Of a stretch of DNA of 64,000 bases, positions 25,848-34,872 are shown one piece after another (the first letter of the stretch is position 1; the number at the start of each line of letters is the position of its first letter). The notes under the pieces were generated by a model. The model saw only the letters and a list, made by a program, of their open reading frames with translations. It ran no database searches and was not told where the DNA came from. Source of the DNA: Verrucomicrobia bacterium UBA1200 (lineage in GTDB: Bacteria > Verrucomicrobiota > Kiritimatiellia > RFP12 > UBA1067); the NCBI GenBank assembly GCA_002309765.1, contig DBXY01000017.1, positions 39,536 to 103,535 of the forward strand. Reading direction: 5' to 3'. A program made the translations under genes and the position numbers.

Positions 25848-28298
25848 CTATCGCGTAAGCTTAAACACGTTTAACGATAACGGCGGCAATGTCTCGTCCA
25901 CAATACCCGCCTTTACGGCGGCGGTCCCGGACGCTTCCTTCAACGCCTCGCGGTCGAGCGGATTGTTACACGCTTTGCCGCCCGGACCGGTGAACCAGAT
26001 TTTCTTCGCGGAGGAAATCTTCGCTCCGGCAAGCGATATCTTCAAAGGCTGCGGATTCTCGGAGCAGTTGACCGCCTTGACGATAATCGAACCGTCCGCA
26101 TCGCGTACGGCCGACGCCTGCACGGCGCGGCAAGACTTACCGTCTTTCGTTTTCATCCAGCGCACCGTCTGGTCGAATGCCAACACCTCGCGGCCGCGAT
26201 TCTCGCTAAAGAGTTTCTGCACGTTCCAGCTGGGGTTAACAAAATTTCCGTCAGGCAGCGTGTATATCAGGTCGGGTGTCCACGACGTATGTTTCGCGTT
26301 CGCGAAGAGCGGCGCGTAGGCGGCGAGTTTCACCACATCCGCGTTGCGTTCCAGCCCGCACATGAACGCTGCCTCCCCAATGGCGGAGCGGAGGTCGCCC
26401 CAACGCCCCACATCCTGCGTTACGGCGTATTCGCCCACGAACACCTCAAACTCGCCGCGGGGATAGTTGTCGTAAAGCTTGGATCCAATTGACATGAACC
26501 AGTCGGGCGATTTGTAATAATGCTCGTCCCGGATGTGCTGCGGTCTTCCCTTAACCGGCCCGCCCCACAAATCGGAGACGATCTTGATTTCCGGGTATTT
26601 CGCACGCACCGCGTCGTGGATAAGGGCGTACCGTTCATGATACGCGTCGCCGCCGTTTTCATTGCCGATTTCAAGATATTCAAGGTTGAAAGGCGCGGGA
26701 TGCCCGTTCGCGGCGCGGACCGCGCCCCATTTGGAGGTGGCGGGGCCGTTCGCGTATTCAATGCAGTCAAGAGCGTCCTGCACGAATTCGCCCATTTTGT
26801 CGAGCGGCACGTTTTCCTTGTGGCTCATGCCGCAGTTGATGCAGAACAACGCTTTCGCCCCAAGCTCCTCGCAGAGCACAAGATATTCGTGGAAACCTAC
26901 GCCGTTTGCCGACCAGTATCCCCAGATGTTCCACTGGGTGCGTCGATCCCATATGTTGCCAATGGTTTGTTTCCAGCGGTACGCCTCGGCCATCGTGTTG
27001 CCTTCCACCCAGCAACCGCCGGGAAAACGCACGAACGACGGCTTTAGCGCGGCAAGGCGCTCCATGAGATCTTTGCGGAAAAGTCCGCTTTTCCCATAGG
27101 TGTCCCGCGGAAAGAGCGAAACGCAGTCGAGGTAGAATGTCCCGCCCTGCGGCGCGGTGAAGACGAGTTTTGCGTCCGGGTCCGTATCCGTCGCGGCTAA
27201 CCGCAGGTTGAACGTTTTCCACTCCGGCCCAACGCCGCTTATCGCGCCGGACGCGAGCGTCTTTCCCAGAGTTTTCAGCGACACTTCGACGTCGCCCTTC
27301 ACGTCGCCGCGCATCGCGACCGACAGACTGTACTCCGCCCCCGCCTGCACCGCCATCCCGAAGTAGCCGTCATTTGCCACGCCGCCGCCGGGCAGGGCAT
27401 CAACACGGCAACAGTTGCGATTCTTCTCGGAAATCGGTTTTGACGCGTCGAGCGATAGCGTGGCATGTCCCACGGTGTTCCAGAATCCTACGGAGTTCTG
27501 CTTTCTGGTCCTTACGAGACCATCCTCGAAACTGCGGTTGCGGACAAGTTCCGCATACACGCCGCCATCGAGTGAGAGGTCGATATCCTCGAAAAAGATT
27601 CCCCACATGTCGTCGGAAACCGGGAACCGGACTTTATCGGGATCCACGACAATGCTGTTTTCGCCGTTGGCAAAGGAGACTTCCGGCACCTCAACGTTTT
27701 CAAGGATGTTCTTTCCGTCGAGCTTCATCGTCACGCGGTCGCCCTGGCAAGTCACCTCCAACTCGTACCACTTATCGGAGACGATGGGTTCGTACTTCCC
27801 GGCTTTTTTCAGCGGTGTCGCAAAATCGTAGTCGCCTTTCGTTTCGATGGCATGCGCCGTGTTGAACCAGCCGCCGTAGTTGGCGTAGATGCATTGCGCG
27901 GGCGAACGTTCGCGCATGTGGAGGATGAACCCCTCCCTGCCAGATAAGCGGCGGGCCTTGACGCGGAGCGTGCAGTCCGTCCACAACGGGTCGCCGAAAG
28001 ACAAGGAGGTGTTGGTTACCGAGGCATCGCTTTGGCGCAGCACACCATCGACCACCGTCCACTTTCCCTCTTTTCCGACCGTACACTTCGCGGGATCCGG
28101 CAAACCGCTCCAAAGCGTTTTGCCATCTGGCGCGGTAACGGTAACATCCTTGAATTCGGCGGCGGTCAGCCATGTATGCAACGCAACCCGTCCGCATTTA
28201 ACCGTAGCGTCTTGCGCAATTGCGCCAATTACGGTCATAACGACGAAAAACGCCACAAAGAATGTTCTAGCCTCAAGTGCAAAAAAACGTCTGTTCAT
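25848..28298 (-). CDS. Secreted alpha-L-arabinofuranosidase-type GH51 enzyme
   Basis: 816 residues with a hydrophobic export signal at about 8-28. An N-terminal region (about 60-215) resembles the LamG-like 3-keto-disaccharide hydrolase (DUF1080) type, and a carbohydrate-binding beta-sandwich follows. The TIM barrel contains FVRFPGGCWVEGN, ALFCINCG, the acid/base glutamate near 546 in EIGNEN and the nucleophile near 623 in FVGEYA, with C-terminal beta-domain residues after it. GH51 enzymes release arabinose from arabinoxylan and pectin side chains. It lies 12 nt downstream of a TIM-barrel gene, so the two are probably co-transcribed. Confidence 0.9.
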   Translation of the reverse strand: MNRRFFALEARTFFVAFFVVMTVIGAIAQDATVKCGRVALHTWLTAAEFKDVTVTAPDGKTLWSGLPDPAKCTVGKEGKWTVVDGVLRQSDASVTNTSLSFGDPLWTDCTLRVKARRLSGREGFILHMRERSPAQCIYANYGGWFNTAHAIETKGDYDFATPLKKAGKYEPIVSDKWYELEVTCQGDRVTMKLDGKNILENVEVPEVSFANGENSIVVDPDKVRFPVSDDMWGIFFEDIDLSLDGGVYAELVRNRSFEDGLVRTRKQNSVGFWNTVGHATLSLDASKPISEKNRNCCRVDALPGGGVANDGYFGMAVQAGAEYSLSVAMRGDVKGDVEVSLKTLGKTLASGAISGVGPEWKTFNLRLAATDTDPDAKLVFTAPQGGTFYLDCVSLFPRDTYGKSGLFRKDLMERLAALKPSFVRFPGGCWVEGNTMAEAYRWKQTIGNIWDRRTQWNIWGYWSANGVGFHEYLVLCEELGAKALFCINCGMSHKENVPLDKMGEFVQDALDCIEYANGPATSKWGAVRAANGHPAPFNLEYLEIGNENGGDAYHERYALIHDAVRAKYPEIKIVSDLWGGPVKGRPQHIRDEHYYKSPDWFMSIGSKLYDNYPRGEFEVFVGEYAVTQDVGRWGDLRSAIGEAAFMCGLERNADVVKLAAYAPLFANAKHTSWTPDLIYTLPDGNFVNPSWNVQKLFSENRGREVLAFDQTVRWMKTKDGKSCRAVQASAVRDADGSIIVKAVNCSENPQPLKISLAGAKISSAKKIWFTGPGGKACNNPLDREALKEASGTAAVKAGIVDETLPPLSLNVFKLTR

Positions 28299-28310
28299 AT
28301 GAACCCGCTC

Positions 28311-29648
28311 CTATTGGTAAAGACCGCTAACCAACAACAATCCTCGGCAGGAAGAAATCGGCACGGAGAACAAACCGTTGTCCCGGCGCTTTACCTCAAC
28401 CTTCCCATTCCCGTCAAAAGCAATGGCGGATGCCGACTTAAACACCACTTCGAAATCCTTTTGATTCTGGTCGCACGGATCGTCAGCCGCCGTCACAAAA
28501 AGCGCCTTAGCGAACAACGTCGAACTACGGGCAACCATCTCCCCTACCAGTAGCGGCGCACCGTTTGAGGCACGCAACCCGGAGAATGGACCTACGTCAA
28601 GCGCATCGCATCGATTGAACGCAAGTGCGGGATTACGTTTCGACTTCTCAGGGAAACCGACGAAATGGGTGGCCACGGTTCTGAACTTCATATACTCCGG
28701 ACCAAGACGTTTCAACTCAGCGTTAATCTTTTGTAACTTCGCGTACTGCGGCGTTTGTTGTCCGGCATCGTCCAACACGTTGTTTATCCACCAACCTTTG
28801 CACCAGCAAGCCCAAGTAATCGCTTCTGCGCCGAAACTCATGGCCGCATAAGCTTGGAAACGAAGTTGATTTTCGCTTGTGTATGGCAACCCTTTTCGTG
28901 AATTAACTTGCGGAATATACCAGAAAGAACGGTTCATGCGGCGGCATGGGCCAGAGACGTCGATGAAGTTGTCGTACATCTTCGAAATGAACCGGTCAAT
29001 GTCCGAAGGTCCGGTATAGACATAGAAATCGTAGGAGATATAGTCGAGCGGCACATCACGGCAATAGGCGGCAATGTGCTCGGCGTAAGTTTTCGTCCCA
29101 AGCTGATTCACGGTCTGTTTGCCGGAATTTTCCGCGACACTCGCATAGTTTGGGTAGAGATTGAGATAAAGCGGCATCCCAGGGAGCGCCTTGTTCAACT
29201 GGCGCACCACCTCTCCGTAATACGGAAAATCGAGCGCCGACGGCTCATCGCCAATGTCCACCGCCCAAATCGCGGGATGGTCTTTAAACGAAGCGGCGGC
29301 AGCCGTGTATTTTTCAATAGGGTTAATCTCGCGCATCTTGCCGGCGCGCTCGCCATCACCACCCCACCAACCCGGAACCACCCCGTTCACAATCGCGCCA
29401 ACCCCGTGTTTCGCAAAGAGGTCAAGCGTGGCACGGTCGGATGCGGGGACGCCGATTATGAAATCAACCCCGCAATCGCGGATCGCCTTCACATGCGCGT
29501 CCGTCCGAGCATTCGCCTGCAAACAATACGCCCCAATTAACAGTTTCGACCGATCCATTCGCGGTTTCAACGTACCGGTTTCGCCAGCTGCAGCTAACAC
29601 ATAAAAAAACATTGCCGCGCAACAAAACGCATTTGCCGTTGCGTTCAT
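28311..29648 (-). CDS. Secreted TIM-barrel glycoside-hydrolase-like protein
   Basis: 445 residues from an ATG with GGGGGAA just upstream; signal peptide MNATANAFCC... ending LAAAGE. The body reads as a GH5/GH42-clan beta/alpha barrel: LLIGAYCLQ, GVDFIIGVP, HPAIWAVDIGDEPSALDFPYY (candidate acid/base glutamate), YISYDFYVYTG and WACWCKGWW. A short beta domain ends the protein. No exact family is assigned, and the usual second catalytic glutamate is not obvious, so it could be a binding or pseudo-enzyme. It is co-transcribed with the GH51 gene. Confidence 0.7.
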   Translation of the reverse strand: MNATANAFCCAAMFFYVLAAAGETGTLKPRMDRSKLLIGAYCLQANARTDAHVKAIRDCGVDFIIGVPASDRATLDLFAKHGVGAIVNGVVPGWWGGDGERAGKMREINPIEKYTAAAASFKDHPAIWAVDIGDEPSALDFPYYGEVVRQLNKALPGMPLYLNLYPNYASVAENSGKQTVNQLGTKTYAEHIAAYCRDVPLDYISYDFYVYTGPSDIDRFISKMYDNFIDVSGPCRRMNRSFWYIPQVNSRKGLPYTSENQLRFQAYAAMSFGAEAITWACWCKGWWINNVLDDAGQQTPQYAKLQKINAELKRLGPEYMKFRTVATHFVGFPEKSKRNPALAFNRCDALDVGPFSGLRASNGAPLLVGEMVARSSTLFAKALFVTAADDPCDQNQKDFEVVFKSASAIAFDGNGKVEVKRRDNGLFSVPISSCRGLLLVSGLYQ

Positions 29649-29720
29649 ATTCCCCCATTCCTTCCATCGAGCCAATTTCGGCGGCGATACGCGCGAACGC
29701 ACATCCGCCGCCGATTCTGG

Positions 29721-32339
29721 TTACTTCAACATAATAATCGTGCCGCTAATGTCGGTGAACACCGCGGAGAAACGCTGAAACTCGGTGATGGTTCCGCTAC
29801 TCGTACTTGTCCAAGTCGAAACATCCTCTTGAATGGTCACGGTATAACTTCTGGGACAGTTCGCGACCGCGATCTTGCCGCGGATTTTCTCTGCGGCGGC
29901 CGCAGTGATGGAGAAGAGCGGAACACTGAAACTGCCGTTGGGAGCGGTATCACCGAAATCAATCTCGACCTGAAGATTATCCGCGCCAGCGGCAAGAGTT
30001 ATGGCGGAGTCATTGCCATCCACAAGGCCGAATTCGCCCAAAAGCTCATCGGCAGGGTCTTTGTCCACCATATAGGCGCTGCCACTGTAGAAGGTAAGCT
30101 GCAGACTGCCGATCGCCTCAACGGTAAGCGGCTTGAAGTATCCCTCCTTAATGTCCATGTTTTTGCTGTTTGAGGTACGCTTCTCGTTACCCAGCGCCAA
30201 CGTCCCCGCCCCCGTCTTGGTGGCTTTACCGTTCCACACCGTTTCAGAGGTGATGGTCAGCGTCTTACCCTCCGGAACTTCGACAAAACCGTTGTTGAAA
30301 CAGACCACGCGGTTTACGTCGTCCAGCGTTAGCGACTCCTGAACCGACAGTACTCCGTAGTTATAGATATACAAGCCATACGCCTGACGCGTGGCGGGGT
30401 TACCGCCGATATTGTCCTTGGAGCTGATGTACATAATGGGATAACCGGTCGATGTCCGCTCGTTGTCGCCGATCTGCCAAGTGCCGGTGAAGTCGGTGTT
30501 GTCGCCCGTCACATAGACATAGGAACGCGTGGACGTGCTGTAACTTGTCGCGCAGGCGCATCCCGTGCCGTGCAGGTTAGCCGCAACCGTGAAGGTTCGG
30601 TTCGCCTCCGTTGCGAAATTGGCCTTCATATTGTCCGGCGCCAAGATGGTGACGTTCCCGTAGAGAGTCTGCGACGTCACGCCCGACGAACCCGCGCCAC
30701 CGGTGACAATGGTTTTTTGACCCATCCGCAGATCGTTGACCGTCAGGGATTTGTCCTTGATGCGAAGATCGGCGCGGGTTCCCGAATTGCCGTAAATATA
30801 GAGACTCTCGCCCGGGAAGGTCACATCGTTCGCTGTTCCGACACTGGTACGGAGCAGTTTAGCGTAGGTGACGTATGCCGCACCGGCATGGGCGGCCTGG
30901 CCGTCCTCCCACGCGGTAGCGTCGGTAAAGTATTTGTCATTGACGATCTGGTTGATCACCTGAAAACTCTGGCAGAGATAAACCGTCTGGATACCGGTGT
31001 CATCATCAGTCTCGATGGCAATAGAAGAGGTCACCTGCTCCCTCGGATCAGCAACCGAAACATCGATAAAGTCTTCCAACGTCACCGTCCGAATCGAGGT
31101 TGGAATCTTTAAAACCGGATACCGTTGCGCCATACCATAACCGGTCAGACCAATCTGCATCGGCCACGCCGTGACGTTCTCCGCTTCGGTTAGCGTCACG
31201 CAATCGGAGTCAGACAAAGAAACATCGAACATCAGATTCGAAACCGTATGCCCACTTCCAAGAGTGACGGAGCCGACCGTCCCGATTCCGGCGGGATTGA
31301 ACGAACCGTTATTAAGCATGGTACGACCGTTCAGCTGATCCTGATCCGCACTGAAGGTGGCGCCCGCAAGAGTGGTAAAGGTTGTGCAATCCGCACCGAT
31401 CTCTATACCCTGCGTGAAACCGAACGAACCCTGCGTGACCGTGAGATTCCCCGCATTCCAGGCGGCGTCGAAAATCGCAATGCCAGAGCCCCGTTTCTCC
31501 ATGGGACCGCCGATGATCGGCATCTGGAAAGTGGCCTTGAAGTCGACGCGGTTCCCGACGAAGATGGTACATCCCGAATCATCGGCCGTGATACCGCCGT
31601 TTTCGCGGGCAATCACCACCCCGTCGGTGTCCGCCGCGCTCAACACGCCCTTGTTGACGAGGTTAATCGCGTCGGGGGTGAAAGTCTCAAGCGGGCCGCC
31701 GACCGCCTTGGTGTTGCTGAAACCGAGGTACATGTTGGCGCCGTTCGCCTGCATTTTGCCGAAGTACCCGGTGTTGTCGCCGCCAAGAAAACAGAGGTAC
31801 CGCCCGTCATTCTCACCCGACGTGCGCGACACCTCGAACATCGTGCCGACATCGCCGGTCATCGCAACGTTCCACAGCATCTTGCGGTCGCCGCCGTTGC
31901 CAGAACCCTGCATCTGGAAGGGTGCCGATTCGGGAGAGATAACGGTGCAGGTTCCCTTCACATTACAGGTCTGGGAACCGTCGCCATGAGAGTATTGGCC
32001 GTTCGCCAGTATGAGGTTGTTGTGGGTGATGACGCAATTTCCCTTACTCTTGTGGATCAGTTTACCTTTCGCGCCGCCGACCTCTCCCAACTGCAGAGAA
32101 TTCCCGGCAAAGGTGCAAGAATAGTCACCGGAATTCGAGTTTGGCGTCCGAATCACCGCACTGGTACCCAACGCGACGAGGTAATCCGCGTCATCATGCG
32201 GCGACAGCCCGTCCGACCAGCCGCCCACGCCGTTGAATGACGTGGTGGTGGCGTTGTTGTCGCCTCTCGTCAAGGTGACTGTCTCCGCATAACCCATCAG
32301 CGCTGTCGCCGCCAAACCGAAAATGAGCAATCTTTTCAT
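29721..32339 (-). CDS. Large secreted surface protein, autotransporter-repeat style
   Basis: 872 residues. Signal peptide MKRLLIFGLAATALMGYAE, start fixed by GGAG seven nt upstream. The mature protein is a low-charge, Gly/Thr/Asn-rich beta-solenoid with recurring phrases such as FAGNSLQLGEVGGAKGKLIHKS, NFLCFLGGDNTGYFGKMQ-like and KTGAGTLALGNEKRTS, similar to passenger-associated repeats of autotransporters. No C-terminal barrel is seen; instead it ends ISGTIIMLK, similar in pattern to the ends of other surface proteins in this window. Role: probably cell-surface adhesion or glycan contact. It lies upstream of the TIM-barrel/GH51 genes and has its own promoter. Confidence 0.78.
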   Translation of the reverse strand: MKRLLIFGLAATALMGYAETVTLTRGDNNATTTSFNGVGGWSDGLSPHDDADYLVALGTSAVIRTPNSNSGDYSCTFAGNSLQLGEVGGAKGKLIHKSKGNCVITHNNLILANGQYSHGDGSQTCNVKGTCTVISPESAPFQMQGSGNGGDRKMLWNVAMTGDVGTMFEVSRTSGENDGRYLCFLGGDNTGYFGKMQANGANMYLGFSNTKAVGGPLETFTPDAINLVNKGVLSAADTDGVVIARENGGITADDSGCTIFVGNRVDFKATFQMPIIGGPMEKRGSGIAIFDAAWNAGNLTVTQGSFGFTQGIEIGADCTTFTTLAGATFSADQDQLNGRTMLNNGSFNPAGIGTVGSVTLGSGHTVSNLMFDVSLSDSDCVTLTEAENVTAWPMQIGLTGYGMAQRYPVLKIPTSIRTVTLEDFIDVSVADPREQVTSSIAIETDDDTGIQTVYLCQSFQVINQIVNDKYFTDATAWEDGQAAHAGAAYVTYAKLLRTSVGTANDVTFPGESLYIYGNSGTRADLRIKDKSLTVNDLRMGQKTIVTGGAGSSGVTSQTLYGNVTILAPDNMKANFATEANRTFTVAANLHGTGCACATSYSTSTRSYVYVTGDNTDFTGTWQIGDNERTSTGYPIMYISSKDNIGGNPATRQAYGLYIYNYGVLSVQESLTLDDVNRVVCFNNGFVEVPEGKTLTITSETVWNGKATKTGAGTLALGNEKRTSNSKNMDIKEGYFKPLTVEAIGSLQLTFYSGSAYMVDKDPADELLGEFGLVDGNDSAITLAAGADNLQVEIDFGDTAPNGSFSVPLFSITAAAAEKIRGKIAVANCPRSYTVTIQEDVSTWTSTSSGTITEFQRFSAVFTDISGTIIMLK

Positions 32340-32390
32340 AATAATCTCCACGCTATGCCAAACCCTAAAACACTCCTAACTACAAGTGAA

Positions 32391-32419
32391 AATTTACAAA
32401 AAAATCACATAACAGTCAA
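32391..32419 (-). promoter_or_regulatory. Promoter of the surface protein at 29721-32339
   Basis: TTGACT (32414-32419), 17-nt spacer containing a T7 run, TAAATT (32391-32396) on the minus strand, about 50 nt before the start. Confidence 0.65.
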
Positions 32420-32474
32420 GGCGAATTACGATAATCGCGGCAAAGTACCGGTAAAAATTGACTACGGCCCTTGC

Positions 32475-34826
32475 TTACCTCTGAACCGGCGACCGCCATT
32501 TGTAGATGTGAACGGCAAACGGCGCGAATTCGTCCGCGATAGCATTGCCGCCGCAAATACATGTCCGGTTCTCGTAAAGAACTTCTACCGTCTCCGCCAC
32601 CGGTACGGTAAGTTTCGCCGTGACCGACTCGGCCACCGCATTGACCGCCAGAAGATAGGATGTGCCGTCATGCCGCTTCAATAGGCACGAAACAGACGGT
32701 CTGCCGTAACAATCCGTCTTCGGACCGGACAAAACTTCCGGCACCGGAGGCTGTCGGGGGGTACGCTCGACAAGGACCGGCTCAAGCGCCGAAAGCCGCC
32801 CGGCAAGGTCGCAGATGTTCTGCCAGCGTTCCGGCGTGGAGGTGACGCCCTCATTATCTTTGAATCCTCCGTAGGTGTACCATGTGAGACCGTGGGCACC
32901 GTGGATCACGGCGGCGAACGACATGGCAAAAAGCTGTTCGCGCGTGGGGAAGTGTTGCCAGCTGCTCCATCCTTTGAAATATTGAATGATTGCCCAGCAG
33001 GTACGCGGCTGGCCTTTCCCGTACTGTTTAACATCGGAGTGGAACAGCGCCATGTCGCGTATTACGTCGGCCACGCAAGTCTTGTCGCTGACGTCGCCAT
33101 CCTTATTGCGGATGGGGTAAATTTCCGGCAAGAAACCGTCCGTTGCGGTCACGTAGTCGGAATATCGGGTCTTCGGGCCGCTGCCGATCGGATCGGCTTG
33201 CACGGTAATGCGCGTGGGATCTACCGCCTTTACCGCCTCGTCATAGTCAGTCTCCAATTCGGGCGGTATGTGATCGTATGTGTCATCACCCAGATACCAG
33301 GCGATAATGCTGGGGTTGTGGCGGCCGGTATTAATCAGATTTTCCTCCGGGAAACGCGCCGCCACCCAGAGTTTGATCCCGTATTTCACCGCTGCGGCGA
33401 GGAATTCCGGATCGTAGGCGTTGCCGTAAGTGTGGCCAAGATTGAAACCGGCCTCCTTCAATCCTTTGAAAGCGTTGTCAAAACTGTTCCCGTTGAAATC
33501 GCGTTTGCAGACGGCGTAAAGCCCAATCGGGAAGAACGGTTTGCCGTCGATAAGCGTCATACCGTCATCGCGCAACGAGATTTTTGACGTGGTCGGCGCA
33601 TCGCCAATGTAGAACATCTTTTTGCTCGCCGTCTTGTTGCCGTGGAAATCCGACACGCCCACCTCGGCGACATGCAGGCCCTCACCCCAGCCGCCAGTCG
33701 GCGCCGCGATGGATACCACGTTGCCGGTTCGCCGGACTGCCGCCGTCCGCTCCGCGCCATCAACCGTAACCGTGAGCGTATTCCACAGGATAACCGCTTC
33801 GGAGGTACTCTCAATCGCGATACGCAACGGTTCATTCGCGTTGCGTGTGGGACTGTCCGAGATGCGGCGGATACGTGGCGGACGGACCTCGCGATCAACC
33901 GCCCAGTCGTGATCGGTCACCGCCCCAACCGTTACGGTATGGAGAACCGGCGTGGCCTTTCCGTCCGAAACAAGCGTCACGCGGTACTGGATCACAGGAG
34001 TGTCGGCGGTGAAAGGCGCATCGTAGAAACTCCCTTCCGTTCCGTCCGGACCATGGAACAGCTTGCCCGCAAGCCTGTCCGCGCCTTCCGCCCCGCGCCA
34101 TTGGAAACGCACTGCGCACCCGGTCGGAATATCCGCCCGCCAGGAGACGGCTCCGCCATTGTGGATTTCAGAATCAAACCGCGCCCGTTTCGCGAACGTC
34201 GGAGCCCCTGTCAACTCTTCAAAGGACAAGGCACTGTAGGTCACACGATTTTCCGGGCCAATGTTCGGCAAGTCAAAACCAAGCTGCACCGCAAACGCCG
34301 TCGCCCCTTTCGGGATGTCGCCATATAAGGCGACATCCGTGCGCCGCCGCTTGATGGCCGTGTAACATATCGGTGTGCTGGGAAGCTTAACGCCGTCCGC
34401 CCCGAACCAATGGATAAAACTGCTCCAAGTCTCGCCGTCTTTACCCATGTCATTGATGGTGACAGTAGGATCTACGCTGAACGCAAGACGGTACCGTGCG
34501 CATCCGCCCTTGAGCGCGATTCTTTCGGAAAGCGCATGCCACGCTGTGTCGCATATCTTGGATGATCCCGTGAGGCAAAGCCCCTTCCCCTCAACATGGG
34601 CAATACCCAACTGGCCTTCATAGTTTTTGTCCGACCAGAACGCCTGGCGGCCAAATGCGTCGGCCGCCACCGTCTCAGTTCCGGTCAAGCGGCACATTAC
34701 GGCGTCCGGTCTGACATCAGCGTTCTCTACTTCATAGACCGGCGAAAAAGATAACGCCTGCAACGCAACGGCAAAGGAAGCCGCCGCGAACGGCAAAACC
34801 CATTTACGATTTGTTTCTCGTCTCAT
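32475..34826 (-). CDS. Secreted multidomain TIM-barrel protein, glycosidase-like
   Basis: 783 residues with signal peptide (MRRETNRKWVLPFAAAS...ALQALS). Beta-sandwich domains cover about 25-420; a barrel follows with LIDGKPFFPIGLYAVCKRD (a GH2/GH5-clan entry motif), KLWVAARFPEEN, HNPSIIAWYLGDDTYDHIPPEL (the acidic residues in the position of an acid/base are Asp rather than Glu), LPEIYPI and WYTYGG. A short C-terminal beta domain ends KWRSPVQR. The altered acid/base makes activity uncertain. It lies 46 nt downstream of the GH78-like gene, with GGGGG upstream of its ATG, so they probably share a transcript. Confidence 0.7.
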   Translation of the reverse strand: MRRETNRKWVLPFAAASFAVALQALSFSPVYEVENADVRPDAVMCRLTGTETVAADAFGRQAFWSDKNYEGQLGIAHVEGKGLCLTGSSKICDTAWHALSERIALKGGCARYRLAFSVDPTVTINDMGKDGETWSSFIHWFGADGVKLPSTPICYTAIKRRRTDVALYGDIPKGATAFAVQLGFDLPNIGPENRVTYSALSFEELTGAPTFAKRARFDSEIHNGGAVSWRADIPTGCAVRFQWRGAEGADRLAGKLFHGPDGTEGSFYDAPFTADTPVIQYRVTLVSDGKATPVLHTVTVGAVTDHDWAVDREVRPPRIRRISDSPTRNANEPLRIAIESTSEAVILWNTLTVTVDGAERTAAVRRTGNVVSIAAPTGGWGEGLHVAEVGVSDFHGNKTASKKMFYIGDAPTTSKISLRDDGMTLIDGKPFFPIGLYAVCKRDFNGNSFDNAFKGLKEAGFNLGHTYGNAYDPEFLAAAVKYGIKLWVAARFPEENLINTGRHNPSIIAWYLGDDTYDHIPPELETDYDEAVKAVDPTRITVQADPIGSGPKTRYSDYVTATDGFLPEIYPIRNKDGDVSDKTCVADVIRDMALFHSDVKQYGKGQPRTCWAIIQYFKGWSSWQHFPTREQLFAMSFAAVIHGAHGLTWYTYGGFKDNEGVTSTPERWQNICDLAGRLSALEPVLVERTPRQPPVPEVLSGPKTDCYGRPSVSCLLKRHDGTSYLLAVNAVAESVTAKLTVPVAETVEVLYENRTCICGGNAIADEFAPFAVHIYKWRSPVQR

Positions 34827-34872
34827 CTTATGACCCCCAAATCAACTGTTCCGTGCGAAACATCCCCAGCCG